Positions 1 to 9,036 of a stretch of 64,000 nt of DNA are shown in pieces. Below the pieces are notes generated by a model. The model saw nothing but the letters and a program-made list of their open reading frames with translations. It made no database searches and was not told the DNA's origin. Made by a program: the position numbers and the translations under genes. Every line of letters starts with the position of its first letter. Within the stretch, counting starts at the first letter, position 1. The DNA is from Comamonadaceae bacterium (GTDB lineage: Bacteria > Pseudomonadota > Gammaproteobacteria > Burkholderiales > Burkholderiaceae_C), in the NCBI GenBank assembly GCA_947372865.1, contig CANBVJ010000005.1:31455-95454 (forward strand). Reading direction: 5' to 3'.

Positions 1-1
1 G

Positions 2-97
2 GCCGACGTGCTGGCGGTGCGCGTGCTGGTGTCCTGGCGTCTGGCCCTTTACACGCAAGGGCTTGACAGCCTGCTCGCTGGGGTCCCGACACCATGA
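2..97 (+). CDS. 3' end of an upstream gene, possibly a TolC-family outer-membrane factor
   Basis: Frame 2 is open from the window edge and reads ADVLAVRVLVSWRLALYTQG..., ending in a TGA that overlaps the next start codon as ATGA. This coupling indicates an operon with the type I secretion ABC gene. A helical tail next to ABC exporter and HlyD genes would fit a TolC-type outer-membrane partner, but only about 31 residues are visible, so the family is inferred from position alone. Confidence 0.4.
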   Translation, partial: ADVLAVRVLVSWRLALYTQGLDSLLAGVPTP

Positions 98-2220
98 AAC
101 AGTTGTTTGCAAGCCTGCTTCGGCTGGCACAAGTGCAGGGCCAGGCGCTAGATCGATTGGCTCTGCAGGCTTCGCTAGAGGCCGTTTCGGGCGCCGCCTC
201 CAAGCCGCACGTCTTGATAGCGGCGCTGCTTCATTCCTTGAAGCTACCCAAAGCCCAATGGCGTTCCGGCAAATCTGTGGACCCCAGCCACGCACCCGGC
301 CTCCTGGCCAACGCGCAGGGCGATTGGGGTCTGCTGCGCGGGCGCAATGGGCAAGACCTTTGGGTGAGCGAGTGGTTTGACGCGCAAGAAAACAAGTGGA
401 TTGAGAAGACCACGTCCGACTTGGCCGACTTTGAATTTGCCAAACTGCGCTTGGCCAAACAGTATGAGGCCAGCAGCAGCCCGGTGTTCCGACTCATCCG
501 CGACGAGATGTTTCAAAACCGGGGTACCTTGTTTGAGTTGGTGCTGGGCGGTGTGCTGATCAATTTGATTGCCTTGGCCACCTCGCTTTACAGCATGCAG
601 GTCTATGACCGGGTGGTGCCCACCGGCGCAACCCAAACCCTGCTGGCCCTGACGCTGGGTGTACTGGGGGCGATGGTGTTTGAGCTGGTGGTGAAGCTGG
701 TGCGTTCGCACTTGAGCGAGCGCCTGGTCGATGAGGTGGACGGTCGCTTGGCGCGTTCCGTATTCACCCGATTTCTGGCCCTGCGCATGGACCAGTTGCC
801 CAACAGCGTCGGAGCCTTGGCTGGGCAACTGCGCGGCTACGAGACGGTGCGCTCCTTCATTGCCACCGTGCCCACGCAGTGGTTGATTGATATTCCTTTT
901 GTCCTTTTGTACGTGGTGGTGATTGGCGCTATTGCTGGTTGGCTGGCGGCCATTCCCTTGGGCTTTATGCTGCTTTCCCTGGTGATGGGCGTGGCCAATT
1001 TGCGCCGGGTAGAAGCGTTGGGCGCAAAGGCGACGCAGGCCAGCAACTTGAAGACCGGTTTGTTGGTGGAGTCCATTGAGGGCGCCGAAACCATCAAGTC
1101 CGGTCAAGGTGGCTGGCGCATGCTCTCGCGCTGGCAGCAGGCCACCGACGATGCGCGTGGCAACGAGCTGGCGATGCGCCATCTGAGCGAGCATTCGCAG
1201 TACTACATGGCTGCGATGCACCAGTTGTCTTACGCATTAATGGTTGCCATAGGCGCCCTGATGGTGTCGCGCGGAGAAGTCACCATGGGCAGCCTGATCG
1301 CCTGCAGTATTTTGTCGGGCCGCATTTTGGGTCCGGTGGCTACCTTGCCAGCGTCTTTGACCAGTTGGGGCCACTGCAAGGCGGCGCTGCAGGGGCTTGA
1401 CCGCATTTGGGCGCTGCAAAGCGACCACCACGGCATTGAACACCCCATCAGTCTGGACACCATCCGGGGCGACTACGAGTTTGACCAAGTGGAATACGCC
1501 TATGGCGCGAGCAAGGCGCTGAGCATCCCCAAGCTGATCATCCGTCCGGGCGAAAAAGTCGGCATCCTGGGACCAGTGGGCGCAGGTAAGACGACCCTGT
1601 TGCGTCTGCTCAGCGGCATGTACCGGCCCCAGCAAGGTACGGTCAAGCTCGACGGCGTAGACCTAACGCACCTGTCCAAACCAGTGCTGGGCGAACATAT
1701 TGGTTATTTGCAGCAAGACGGCCGCCTGTTTGCGGGCACGCTGCGCGACAACTTGATTTTGGGCATGATTGATCCCGGTGACCAAGCGGTGCTGGAGGCC
1801 GCGCAGCGCACCGGCTTGCAGCAGGCGGTGCTGGCCAAGCACCCCTTAGGGCTGCACCAGCCCATCCACGAGGGCGGCACGGGCCTCTCCGGTGGCCAGC
1901 GCCAACTGGCCAACCTTACACGTGTGTTTTTGCGTAAGCCTCGCATCTGGCTGCTCGACGAGCCCACGGCGTCCATGGACCGCTCGCTCGAAGTCGAGGT
2001 GATGCACGCCTTGGCGCAGCAAATTGGTGTGAACGACGCCCTTGTGCTGGTTACCCACAAACTCGAAATGCTACAACTCGTGGACCGGGTGCTTGTGGTG
2101 GCCGACCACCGTATCGCTCTGGACGGTCCCAAGGCCGAAGTTCTGGCGCGCTTGCAGGCTGCGCCCCCGGCGGCCGCCCCACCCAACGGCCCCGCCGCAC
2201 CTATTGGAGCTGCCAGGTGA
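94..2220 (+). CDS. Type I secretion system permease/ATPase (LapB-like ABC exporter)
   Basis: Inner-membrane ABC exporter expected to drive one-step secretion of a large adhesin- or RTX-like protein. The 708-residue chain has three parts. Residues 1-140 are a C39-like region without a peptidase cysteine-histidine pair, so it is probably a substrate-docking domain. A membrane domain follows (about 145-430, containing LINLIALATSLYSMQVYDRV). The ATPase has Walker A GPVGAGKT near residue 493, signature LSGGQRQ, Walker B IWLLDEP and switch LVTHK. Length and order match LapB-type exporters (about 700-720 residues). It overlaps the preceding reading frame by 4 nt and the HlyD gene by 4 nt. The secreted substrate is not visible in the window. 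Confidence 0.93.
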   Translation: MKQLFASLLRLAQVQGQALDRLALQASLEAVSGAASKPHVLIAALLHSLKLPKAQWRSGKSVDPSHAPGLLANAQGDWGLLRGRNGQDLWVSEWFDAQENKWIEKTTSDLADFEFAKLRLAKQYEASSSPVFRLIRDEMFQNRGTLFELVLGGVLINLIALATSLYSMQVYDRVVPTGATQTLLALTLGVLGAMVFELVVKLVRSHLSERLVDEVDGRLARSVFTRFLALRMDQLPNSVGALAGQLRGYETVRSFIATVPTQWLIDIPFVLLYVVVIGAIAGWLAAIPLGFMLLSLVMGVANLRRVEALGAKATQASNLKTGLLVESIEGAETIKSGQGGWRMLSRWQQATDDARGNELAMRHLSEHSQYYMAAMHQLSYALMVAIGALMVSRGEVTMGSLIACSILSGRILGPVATLPASLTSWGHCKAALQGLDRIWALQSDHHGIEHPISLDTIRGDYEFDQVEYAYGASKALSIPKLIIRPGEKVGILGPVGAGKTTLLRLLSGMYRPQQGTVKLDGVDLTHLSKPVLGEHIGYLQQDGRLFAGTLRDNLILGMIDPGDQAVLEAAQRTGLQQAVLAKHPLGLHQPIHEGGTGLSGGQRQLANLTRVFLRKPRIWLLDEPTASMDRSLEVEVMHALAQQIGVNDALVLVTHKLEMLQLVDRVLVVADHRIALDGPKAEVLARLQAAPPAAAPPNGPAAPIGAAR

Positions 2221-3383
2221 GAAATTTCACTGCCCTATTCCAAACCGGCGCCATACGGCTTCCGATGCTCAGCCTAATGGCTCTGGCACTGCTGGCCATT
2301 GTGCTGTGGGCGGCCAACTTTGACATTGACCAGACTGTGCGCGCGCAGGGTCAGATCATTCCCATGGCCCGCACCCAGGTGGTACAGGTGGCCGACGGCG
2401 GCGTGCTGGAGAAGCTCACGGTCGTTGAAGGCCAAACGGTGGTGGCTGGCGAAGTGCTGGCCGTGCTGGAAAAAGAACGCGCCAACGCCAGCGTGGACGA
2501 GAGCCGCGCCCGGGCGGCCTCCTTGGCCACCGCCCTGACGCGCGCCCGCGCCGAGGCGCAAGAAATAACACCGAAATTCAGCGCCGAGAGCCGCCAATAC
2601 CCCGACGTGGTAGCCGAACAAATGGCTTTGTTCCGCCAAAAGCGCCAGGGCCTGGAGGCTGACATGGCCACGCTTCAAGAAAGCCTGACCTCTGCACGCG
2701 AGGAGCTGCTCCTGAACGAACGCCTGTTTGCCACCGGTGACATCAGCAAGCTCGAACTCATGCGGGCCAAACGCCAGGTGTCTGAGCTTGAGGGCAAGAT
2801 GGCATCCACCCGTAACAAATTCTTGCAAGACGCCCGCTTGGAGGCCACCAAAATCCAGGACGAGCTAAGCTCCACCCGCTTCAAGCTCGACGAACGCCAA
2901 AGCATTCTGCAACACACGGAGCTCACTGCGCCCATGGACGGCGTGGTCAAAAGCCTCAAGATCAACACCATCGGTGGCGTGCTGCGCGCAGGCGACGAGC
3001 TGATGCAGATATCGCCCACCGAGGGCGATTTGGTGCTGGAGATCAAGGTGATGCCAGTGGACATTGGCAACCTCAAGGTTGGCCTGCCTGCGTCCATCAA
3101 ACTCGACGCGTTTGACTATTCCATCTACGGCAGCCTGCACGGCAACTTGGACTACATCAGCTCGGACACCCTGACCGAACAAGGCCCGCGCGGCGAGGCG
3201 GCGGTTTTTTACCGCACCCGCGTCTCGGTCAACCGCGACCACAGCAATCCCAAACTGCGGCGCTCCGTCTTGAAGCCAGGCATGACCGCTACCGTGGATA
3301 TCCAGACTGGAAGCCGCTCTGTGCTGACCTACCTGACCAAGCCGATCACCAAGGCGTTTCAGGGCGCGGCGACTGAACGCTGA
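2217..3383 (+). CDS. HlyD-family periplasmic adaptor of the type I secretion system
   Basis: Membrane-fusion protein linking the ABC exporter to an outer-membrane channel. The 388-residue chain has a short cytoplasmic N-terminus, one membrane segment near residues 17-37 (LSLMALALLAIVLWAANF), a biotinyl/lipoyl-like half (VLEKLTVVEGQTVVAGEVLA), a long charged coiled-coil region (about 90-220) and a beta-barrel half (LTAPMDGVVKSLKINTIGGV) with the HlyD C-terminal pattern (LKPGMTATVDIQTGSRSVLTYLTKPI). Its start overlaps the end of the exporter gene (ATG within the last codons), so the two are translationally coupled. LapC or PrtE/HlyD subfamily membership cannot be separated by eye. Confidence 0.93.
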   Translation: MRNFTALFQTGAIRLPMLSLMALALLAIVLWAANFDIDQTVRAQGQIIPMARTQVVQVADGGVLEKLTVVEGQTVVAGEVLAVLEKERANASVDESRARAASLATALTRARAEAQEITPKFSAESRQYPDVVAEQMALFRQKRQGLEADMATLQESLTSAREELLLNERLFATGDISKLELMRAKRQVSELEGKMASTRNKFLQDARLEATKIQDELSSTRFKLDERQSILQHTELTAPMDGVVKSLKINTIGGVLRAGDELMQISPTEGDLVLEIKVMPVDIGNLKVGLPASIKLDAFDYSIYGSLHGNLDYISSDTLTEQGPRGEAAVFYRTRVSVNRDHSNPKLRRSVLKPGMTATVDIQTGSRSVLTYLTKPITKAFQGAATER

Positions 3384-3483
3384 GTGGCGTTCAAAGCAAG
3401 CCAAGCCAACCGCGCTGTGTGCTGCTGTGGCGTGTTCGGTAGCGTTGGCAAATGTGCGGCCGACTTTCTGGCACGATTCCCCC

Positions 3484-4425
3484 ATGTCCACCCACCTCCC
3501 CCTCGCCCAAACCGCCCACGCCCTGCCATACCCCGCCCTGGCGCGGCACCTGCAAGCGCTGCTGCGCGACCCGTCGGTCACCGTGCCTGCGCGCCTGGTG
3601 CAGCCCCTGGCTGGTGGCGGGAGCTTTTTTGTGATGCCCGCCACCGACGCGCGCCTGGCGATTAGCAAGCTCATTAGCTTTATTCCTGACAACGCTACGC
3701 GCGGTTTGCCCAGCATCCAGGGCGACGTGGTGGTGTTTGACGCCACCACCGGCCAGCGCCTGTGCATCTTGGACGGCCCTACGGTCACCGCGCGGCGCAC
3801 GGCTGCCGCGTCGCTGCTGGCGGCGCAAAAACTGGCGCGCAACACCGATGGCCCGCTGCTGGTGGTGGGTGCGGGCGTGCAGGGGCATTCGCACGTGGAT
3901 GCGTTTGCGGCAGGTCTGGGCGTGCAAGAGGTGTGGGTGGCCTCACGCAGCGCGCATTCAGCCGACGCCTTGGTGCGCCACTGCCACAGCTTGGGTCTGC
4001 GCGCCAAGCGGGTGGACGATGCCAACGCCGCGTTGATCCATTGCCCGCTGGTGGTCAGCACCACCTCGGCGCAGGCGGTGGCCTTGCGCGCTATGCCCCG
4101 GGCAGACGCTTTTGTGGCCGCCGTGGGCGCCTTTACGCCGCGTATGGTGGAGTGGGACGCCGCCATCTGCCGCCGCTTGGCGCTTGAGGGCACGCTGGTG
4201 GTGGACACCCGCGACGCCGACCACGAGGCGGGCGATTTGCTTCAGGCGCATATTGACGTTAGCGCCTTGCCCACCCTGGGCGACATCGTTACCCAAACGC
4301 CTTCTTGGACTGCCTACGCGTCTGGTCGCAGCACCGGCCCCGTCTTCTTCAAAAGCTGCGGCTGGGCGGGTTGGGACCTTGCGGCGGCGCGCTGTGCGGT
4401 AGAGGCGGGTGGCGTGGGGCGCTAA
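3484..4425 (+). CDS. Ornithine cyclodeaminase/mu-crystallin family protein (probable delta1-pyrroline-2-carboxylate reductase)
   Basis: NAD(P)-binding enzyme of the ornithine cyclodeaminase/mu-crystallin fold, 313 residues, close to the usual 310-330. The Rossmann motif VVGAGVQGHSHVDAFA lies near residue 127. An N-terminal substrate region includes FFVMPATDARLAISKLISFIPDN. The order and the GPTVTARRTAAASLLAA segment resemble the pyrroline/piperideine-2-carboxylate reductases of D-amino-acid and hydroxyproline catabolism more than true cyclodeaminases; that assignment is inference. The start at MSTHLPLAQ was chosen over the upstream in-frame GTG at 3427 because homology-like sequence begins there. 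A strong terminator lies about 40 nt downstream. proC, another proline-pathway reductase, is 4.6 kb away but not linked. Confidence 0.8.
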   Translation: MSTHLPLAQTAHALPYPALARHLQALLRDPSVTVPARLVQPLAGGGSFFVMPATDARLAISKLISFIPDNATRGLPSIQGDVVVFDATTGQRLCILDGPTVTARRTAAASLLAAQKLARNTDGPLLVVGAGVQGHSHVDAFAAGLGVQEVWVASRSAHSADALVRHCHSLGLRAKRVDDANAALIHCPLVVSTTSAQAVALRAMPRADAFVAAVGAFTPRMVEWDAAICRRLALEGTLVVDTRDADHEAGDLLQAHIDVSALPTLGDIVTQTPSWTAYASGRSTGPVFFKSCGWAGWDLAAARCAVEAGGVGR

Positions 4426-4463
4426 ACAGTACCCAAGAGGGTTCAACCAATACGAGCAATAAA

Positions 4464-4489
4464 AAAACGGCACCCGAAGGTGCCGTTTT
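4464..4489. terminator. Bidirectional rho-independent terminator
   Basis: Perfect 11-bp inverted repeat AAAACGGCACC / GGTGCCGTTTT with a CGAA tetraloop. A-tract on the left and T-tract on the right let it serve both the rightward reductase gene and the leftward malate synthase gene, which converge here. Confidence 0.92.
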
Positions 4490-4519
4490 GACATGCGCTC
4501 TAAGGCGCAGGATTCAGGT

Positions 4520-6751
4520 TTAAGCCTTGGCTTTGACCTTCAGGCGCCAGGCGTGCAGCAGGGGCTCGGTGTAGCCGCTGGGCTGCGTCAGGCCTTTGAA
4601 CACCAGGTCGCACGCGGCCTTGTAGGCCATGGACGTTTTGAAATGTCCGGCCATGGGCAAGTAGGCGACGTCACCAGCGTTTTGCTGGTCCACCACGCCG
4701 GCCATGCGCTCAAAGGTTTCTTGCACTTGCTTCTTGGTGACCACGCGGTGCAGCAACCAATTGGCCATGTGCTGGCTCGAAATACGCAGGGTGGCGCGGT
4801 CTTCCATCAGGCCGACGTTGTGGATGTCGGGCACCTTGGAGCAGCCGACGCCCTGGTCCACCCAGCGCACCACGTAGCCCAAGATGCCCTGGGCGTTGTT
4901 GTCCAGCTCTTGCTGCTTCTCGGTCGCGCTCCAGTTGGGGGCGGTGGTCACGGGGATGGTCAGCAGGCCGTTCAATAATGCGGCGCGTTCTTTCTTGAGG
5001 TCAATGGCTTCCAGCGCCTTTTGCACGTCGCTGACCAGCACCTGGTGGTAATGCAGGGCGTGCAGCGTGGCGCCGGTGGGGCTGGGCACCCAGGCGGTGT
5101 TGGCGCCGGCTTTTGGGTGGGCAATTTTTTGCTCCAGCATGGCTTTCATCAGGTCGGGCATGGCCCACATGCCTTTGCCGATTTGTGCTTTGCCGCGCAG
5201 GCCGCAGGCCAGGCCCACCAGCACGTTGTTGCGCTCATAGGCCTGGATCCAGGCGCTGGTTTTCATGTCGCCCTTGCGCACCATGGGGCCGGCGTGCATG
5301 GCGGTGTGCATTTCGTCGCCAGTGCGGTCCAAGAAGCCGGTGTTGATGAACGCCACGCGGCTGCTCGCTGCGGCAATGCAGGCCTGCAGGTTGACGCTGG
5401 TGCGGCGCTCCTCGTCCATGATGCCAAGCTTGACGGTGCTGGCGGGCAGGCCGAGCATTTGCTCGACGCGGCCAAACAGTTCGTCGGCAAACGCCACTTC
5501 CGCGGGGCCGTGCATTTTGGGTTTGACGATGTAGACCGAGCCCTTGCGTGAGTTGCGCACCATGCCGGCAGCGGCATCTTTCTTGGTGCGCTTGAGGTCG
5601 TGCATGGCGATGGTGGTGGTGACCACGGCGTCCAATATGCCTTCGGGGATTTCGCGCGTGCTGCCGTCTGCGTCGGTGTAGGTGATGGCCGGGTTGGTCA
5701 TCAGGTGGCCCACGTTGCGCACAAACATCAGCGAGCGGCCGTGCAGCGTCACGGGTTTGCCGTCCGCGCCGGTGTAAACGCGGTCAGCGTTCAGGCCACG
5801 GGTAAAGGTCTTGTCGCCCTTGTGGATGGTCTCAGTAAGTGTGCCTTGCAAAATGCCCAGCCAGTTGCTGTAAGCCAGCACCTTGTCGTCCGCGTCCACC
5901 ACGGCCACCGAGTCTTCCAGGTCCAGGATGGTGGACAAGGCGGCTTCTAGCACCAGGTCGCACACGCCTGCGGCGTCGCTCTTGCCGATGGCGGTGTTGC
6001 GGTCAATGCGGATGTCCAGGTGCAAGCCGTTGTGCTGCAACAGCACCGAAGACGGGTCTTTGGCCGTGCCTTGGAAACCGATGAACTGTGCCGCGTCTTG
6101 CAAGCTGGTGTTGCTGCCGTCCTTGAGTTTGACGGCAAGCTTGCCGCCCTTGACGCTATAAGCCACCGAATCAAGGTGCGAACCCTTGCGCAGGGGCGCG
6201 GTGCGGTCGAGCACATTGCGGGCGTAGGCAATGACTTTTTTGCCGCGCTTGGGGTTGTAGGACTTGCCGGTGGCGCTGACTTTGGTGGCGCCGCCGTCTT
6301 CCGAGATCACGTCCGTGCCATACAGCGCGTCGTACAGGCTGCCCCAGCGTGCATTGGCGGCGTTCAGGGCGTAGCGGGCGTTGAGCACCGGCACCACGAG
6401 CTGCGGGCCGGCTTGCACGGCCAGCTCAGCGTCTACGTTTTTGGTGGTGATGCGGGTCTTTTTGGGCACGGGCACCAGGTAGCCAATGCCTTGCAAAAAG
6501 GCCTGATAAGCCGCCATGTCGGCAATTGGGCCGGGGTGCGCTTTGTGCCAGGCGTCGATTTCTAGCTGCAGGCGGTCGCGTTCGGCCAAGAGCGCGATGT
6601 TCTTGGGTGCCAGATCGGCCACGATGGCGTCAAAGCCCTTCCAGAACGCCGCCGGGCTCACGCCGGTGCCGGGCAAAACCTGGCTGTCAATGAACTGCTG
6701 CAGCACGGTGGCAACTTGCAGGCGTGCAATAGAGGTGCGGGCGGTGGCCAT
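4520..6751 (-). CDS. glcB: Malate synthase G
   Basis: Condenses glyoxylate with acetyl-CoA to malate in the cytoplasm (glyoxylate/glycolate use). The single-polypeptide G form is recognised from [15 protein letters not shown] near the N-terminus, [64 protein letters not shown] and a C-terminal [34 protein letters not shown] block. At 743 residues it is slightly longer than the E. coli enzyme (723). The start was set at MATARTS because AAGGAA lies about 8 nt upstream; the ORF-track start six codons earlier would put that site inside the gene. It is divergent from a CoA-transferase/LysR pair. No glycolate oxidase genes are present. Confidence 0.97.
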   Translation of the reverse strand: MATARTSIARLQVATVLQQFIDSQVLPGTGVSPAAFWKGFDAIVADLAPKNIALLAERDRLQLEIDAWHKAHPGPIADMAAYQAFLQGIGYLVPVPKKTRITTKNVDAELAVQAGPQLVVPVLNARYALNAANARWGSLYDALYGTDVISEDGGATKVSATGKSYNPKRGKKVIAYARNVLDRTAPLRKGSHLDSVAYSVKGGKLAVKLKDGSNTSLQDAAQFIGFQGTAKDPSSVLLQHNGLHLDIRIDRNTAIGKSDAAGVCDLVLEAALSTILDLEDSVAVVDADDKVLAYSNWLGILQGTLTETIHKGDKTFTRGLNADRVYTGADGKPVTLHGRSLMFVRNVGHLMTNPAITYTDADGSTREIPEGILDAVVTTTIAMHDLKRTKKDAAAGMVRNSRKGSVYIVKPKMHGPAEVAFADELFGRVEQMLGLPASTVKLGIMDEERRTSVNLQACIAAASSRVAFINTGFLDRTGDEMHTAMHAGPMVRKGDMKTSAWIQAYERNNVLVGLACGLRGKAQIGKGMWAMPDLMKAMLEQKIAHPKAGANTAWVPSPTGATLHALHYHQVLVSDVQKALEAIDLKKERAALLNGLLTIPVTTAPNWSATEKQQELDNNAQGILGYVVRWVDQGVGCSKVPDIHNVGLMEDRATLRISSQHMANWLLHRVVTKKQVQETFERMAGVVDQQNAGDVAYLPMAGHFKTSMAYKAACDLVFKGLTQPSGYTEPLLHAWRLKVKAKA

Positions 6752-6893
6752 AAATCGTGGTTCCTTCATAACAATAAGCGGGGTGTGGCAGCGCGGTCAC
6801 GGGCGCACGCGCGGTGTAAAAGTGTACGGGGCTAATGTATTCCATCCTTCTGCGGATACTATGTCGGAAATTTGCAATCCATTAGTGACAAAA

Positions 6894-8087
6894 ATGAACG
6901 TAAACAAAGCACTTCCCTTGGCGGGCATCCGCGTCGTCGAGTTCACCCACATGGTGATGGGCCCCACCTGCGGCATGGCGCTGGGCGACCTGGGCGCCGA
7001 GGTGATCAAGGTCGAGCCGCTCACGGGCGACAGCACGCGCCGCCTTTTGGGCAGCGGCGCCGGGTTTTACCCGCTGTTCAACCGCAACAAAAAGAGCATC
7101 GCGTTGGACTTGCAAAGCCCCCAGGGTCGTGAAGTGGTACTGCGCCTGATTGCCACGGCCGACATCGTGAGCGAGAACTTCAAAACCGAGACCATGCAAA
7201 AGCTCGGGCTGGATTACGCATCGTTGAGCAAGCTCGATGAGCGCCTGATTTACGTCAGCCACAAAGGCTTTTTGCCCGGTCCCTACGACCACCGCACCGC
7301 GCTGGACGAAGTGGTGCAAATGATGGGCGGCCTGGCCTACATGACCGGGCGCCCCGGCGACCCGCTGCGCGCGGGCTCCAGCGTCAACGACATCATGGGC
7401 GGCCTGTTTGGCGCCATGGGTGCCATGGCCGCGCTGATGCAGCGCCAGCAAACCGGACGCGGCCAAGAAGTGCAAGCCGCACTTTTTGAGAACAACATCT
7501 TTTTGGTGGCGCAGCACATGCTGCAGTTCGCCGTAACAGGCAAGGCCGCCGCGCCCATGCCTGAGAAGATTTCGCCCTGGGGCATTTACGACGTCTTCAA
7601 GGTCAAAGACGGTGCGCAAATCTTTTTGGCCGTGGTGGGCGACACGCAGTGGCGGGTGTTTTGCGAGGCCTTTGGCTTTGCCGACCTATTTGCCGACACG
7701 CGGCTTGCCACCAACAACGACCGGGTGCTGGCCCGGCCATGGATGATGCCCCTGCTGCGCGAGCGCCTGGCCGACCACAGCGCAGCCGAACTCGCCGCCG
7801 TGTTCGAGCGACACGGCCTGCCGTTTGCGCCCATTACCGATCCGCAGCACCTGTTTGACGACCCGCACCTGCAAGCCACGGGCGGCCTGGCGCCCATGAC
7901 GCTGCCTGATGGCCGCCAAACCGCCACGCCCTTGCTGCCGCTCACACTCGATGGCCAGCGCCTGGGCCTGCGGCTTGATCCGCCCCGGTTGGGCGAACAC
8001 AGCCGTGCGCTGTTGCAAAGCCTGGGCTATGGCGACGCCGAGATCGCCGCGCTGGTGGACGGCGGTGTGGTGCTCGCGCCCGATTAG
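6894..8087 (+). CDS. Class III CoA-transferase (CaiB/BaiF family)
   Basis: Moves CoA between carboxylic acids in the cytoplasm; the substrate is not predictable. The 397-residue chain has the family N-terminus PLAGIRVVEFTHMVMGPTCGMALGDLGAEVIKVEP, the FNRNKKSIALDL block and MTGRPGDPLRAGSSVNDIMGG. The Asp in VNDIMGG (about residue 166) aligns with the catalytic Asp169 of formyl-CoA transferase. The start at MNVNKALPLAG fits the family; an in-frame ATG 33 nt upstream is possible. A LysR regulator follows after 2 nt in the same direction, probably one transcript. Malate synthase is divergent, which could hint at a C4/C5-dicarboxylate or itaconate/citramalate-like route, but that is speculation. 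Confidence 0.9.
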   Translation: MNVNKALPLAGIRVVEFTHMVMGPTCGMALGDLGAEVIKVEPLTGDSTRRLLGSGAGFYPLFNRNKKSIALDLQSPQGREVVLRLIATADIVSENFKTETMQKLGLDYASLSKLDERLIYVSHKGFLPGPYDHRTALDEVVQMMGGLAYMTGRPGDPLRAGSSVNDIMGGLFGAMGAMAALMQRQQTGRGQEVQAALFENNIFLVAQHMLQFAVTGKAAAPMPEKISPWGIYDVFKVKDGAQIFLAVVGDTQWRVFCEAFGFADLFADTRLATNNDRVLARPWMMPLLRERLADHSAAELAAVFERHGLPFAPITDPQHLFDDPHLQATGGLAPMTLPDGRQTATPLLPLTLDGQRLGLRLDPPRLGEHSRALLQSLGYGDAEIAALVDGGVVLAPD

Positions 8088-8089
8088 CC

Positions 8090-9016
8090 GTGGACAAACT
8101 CAAGCAGTTAGAGACCTTTGTGGCCGTGGCGCTGCGCGGCAGCCTGGCAGGCGCGGCGCGCGCCCTGGGGCTGGCGCCCGCCATCATTGGCCGGCGGCTC
8201 GACGCGCTGGAGGCGCGCCTGGGCGTCAAGCTGCTGCTGCGCACCACCCGGCGTATCAGTCTGACCCATGAGGGCAGCGCCTTTTTAGAAGACTGCCAGC
8301 GCCTGCTGGCCGATCTGGCCAACGCCGAGGCCAGCGTCAGCGCAGGCGGCGTGCAGGCCAGCGGCCATTTGCGGGTGACAGCGCCTGGCGGTTTTGGCCG
8401 ACGCCACGTGGCCCCGCTGGTGCCGCTGTTTAGGGAGTTGCACCCGGAAGTGACGATTTCGCTCAACCTGAGCGACCGCTTGGTAGACATGGCGGCCGAA
8501 GGCTTTGACTGCGCGGTGCGCGTGGGCGACATGCCCGACTCGTCCTTGGTGAGCGTGCGCCTGGCCGACAACCGGCGCTTGTGCGTGGCTACCCCGGCTT
8601 TTTTGGCGCGCCACGGCCGCCCGCAGCAACCCAGCGACCTGGCGCGCTTTGATTGCTTAACCCTGTCGAGCGACGCCTCGCAAACGCGTGGCTGGGCCTT
8701 TCAGCTGCCCAAGGGCGATGGCTTTGAAGTGGCTTACTTGCGCCCCTCGGGCCCCATGGATTGCTCGGACGGCCAGGTGCTGCACGACTGGTGCCTGCGC
8801 GGCTGGGGCATCGCCTGGCGCAGCACCTGGGAAGTGGAGGCCGAAATTGCTGCCGACCAACTGGTGGCCGTGCTGGAAGACTTTGCCGCGCCGCCCAATG
8901 GCATCTACGCCGTGTTTCCTGAGCGCAAACACCTGGCGCTGCGCGTGCGCCTGTGGATTGACTTTCTCAAGCTGCATTACGGCAGCTCCGGGTTTTGGAC
9001 TGCAGGGCGGGGCTGA
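8090..9016 (+). CDS. LysR-family transcriptional regulator
   Basis: 308-residue LysR regulator. The N-terminal winged helix-turn-helix (residues 1-60) reads MDKLKQLETFVAVALRGSLAGAARALGLAPAIIGRRLDALEARLGVKLLLRTTRRISLT, followed by a periplasmic-binding-protein-like effector domain with the LRVTAPGGFGRRHVAPLVPLF motif of the CrgA/DmlR-like subgroup. It starts with GTG only 2 nt after the CoA-transferase stop, so it is probably cotranscribed with it and may control it and the divergent malate synthase gene. The effector is unknown. Confidence 0.92.
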   Translation: MDKLKQLETFVAVALRGSLAGAARALGLAPAIIGRRLDALEARLGVKLLLRTTRRISLTHEGSAFLEDCQRLLADLANAEASVSAGGVQASGHLRVTAPGGFGRRHVAPLVPLFRELHPEVTISLNLSDRLVDMAAEGFDCAVRVGDMPDSSLVSVRLADNRRLCVATPAFLARHGRPQQPSDLARFDCLTLSSDASQTRGWAFQLPKGDGFEVAYLRPSGPMDCSDGQVLHDWCLRGWGIAWRSTWEVEAEIAADQLVAVLEDFAAPPNGIYAVFPERKHLALRVRLWIDFLKLHYGSSGFWTAGRG

Positions 9017-9023
9017 GGGGCTT

Positions 9024-9036
9024 GCGGCTAAGCCGC
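9024..9036. terminator. Short hairpin at the convergent lysR/proC ends
   Basis: GCGGCTAAGCCGC forms a compact dyad that overlaps the proC stop codon, in the 11-nt gap between two converging genes. No clear T-tract, so termination is only a guess. Confidence 0.3.

Noticed and set aside
2865-4208. 447-codon minus-strand frame across the HlyD adaptor and the reductase gene
   Set aside because: Crosses two real genes in antisense; no motifs.
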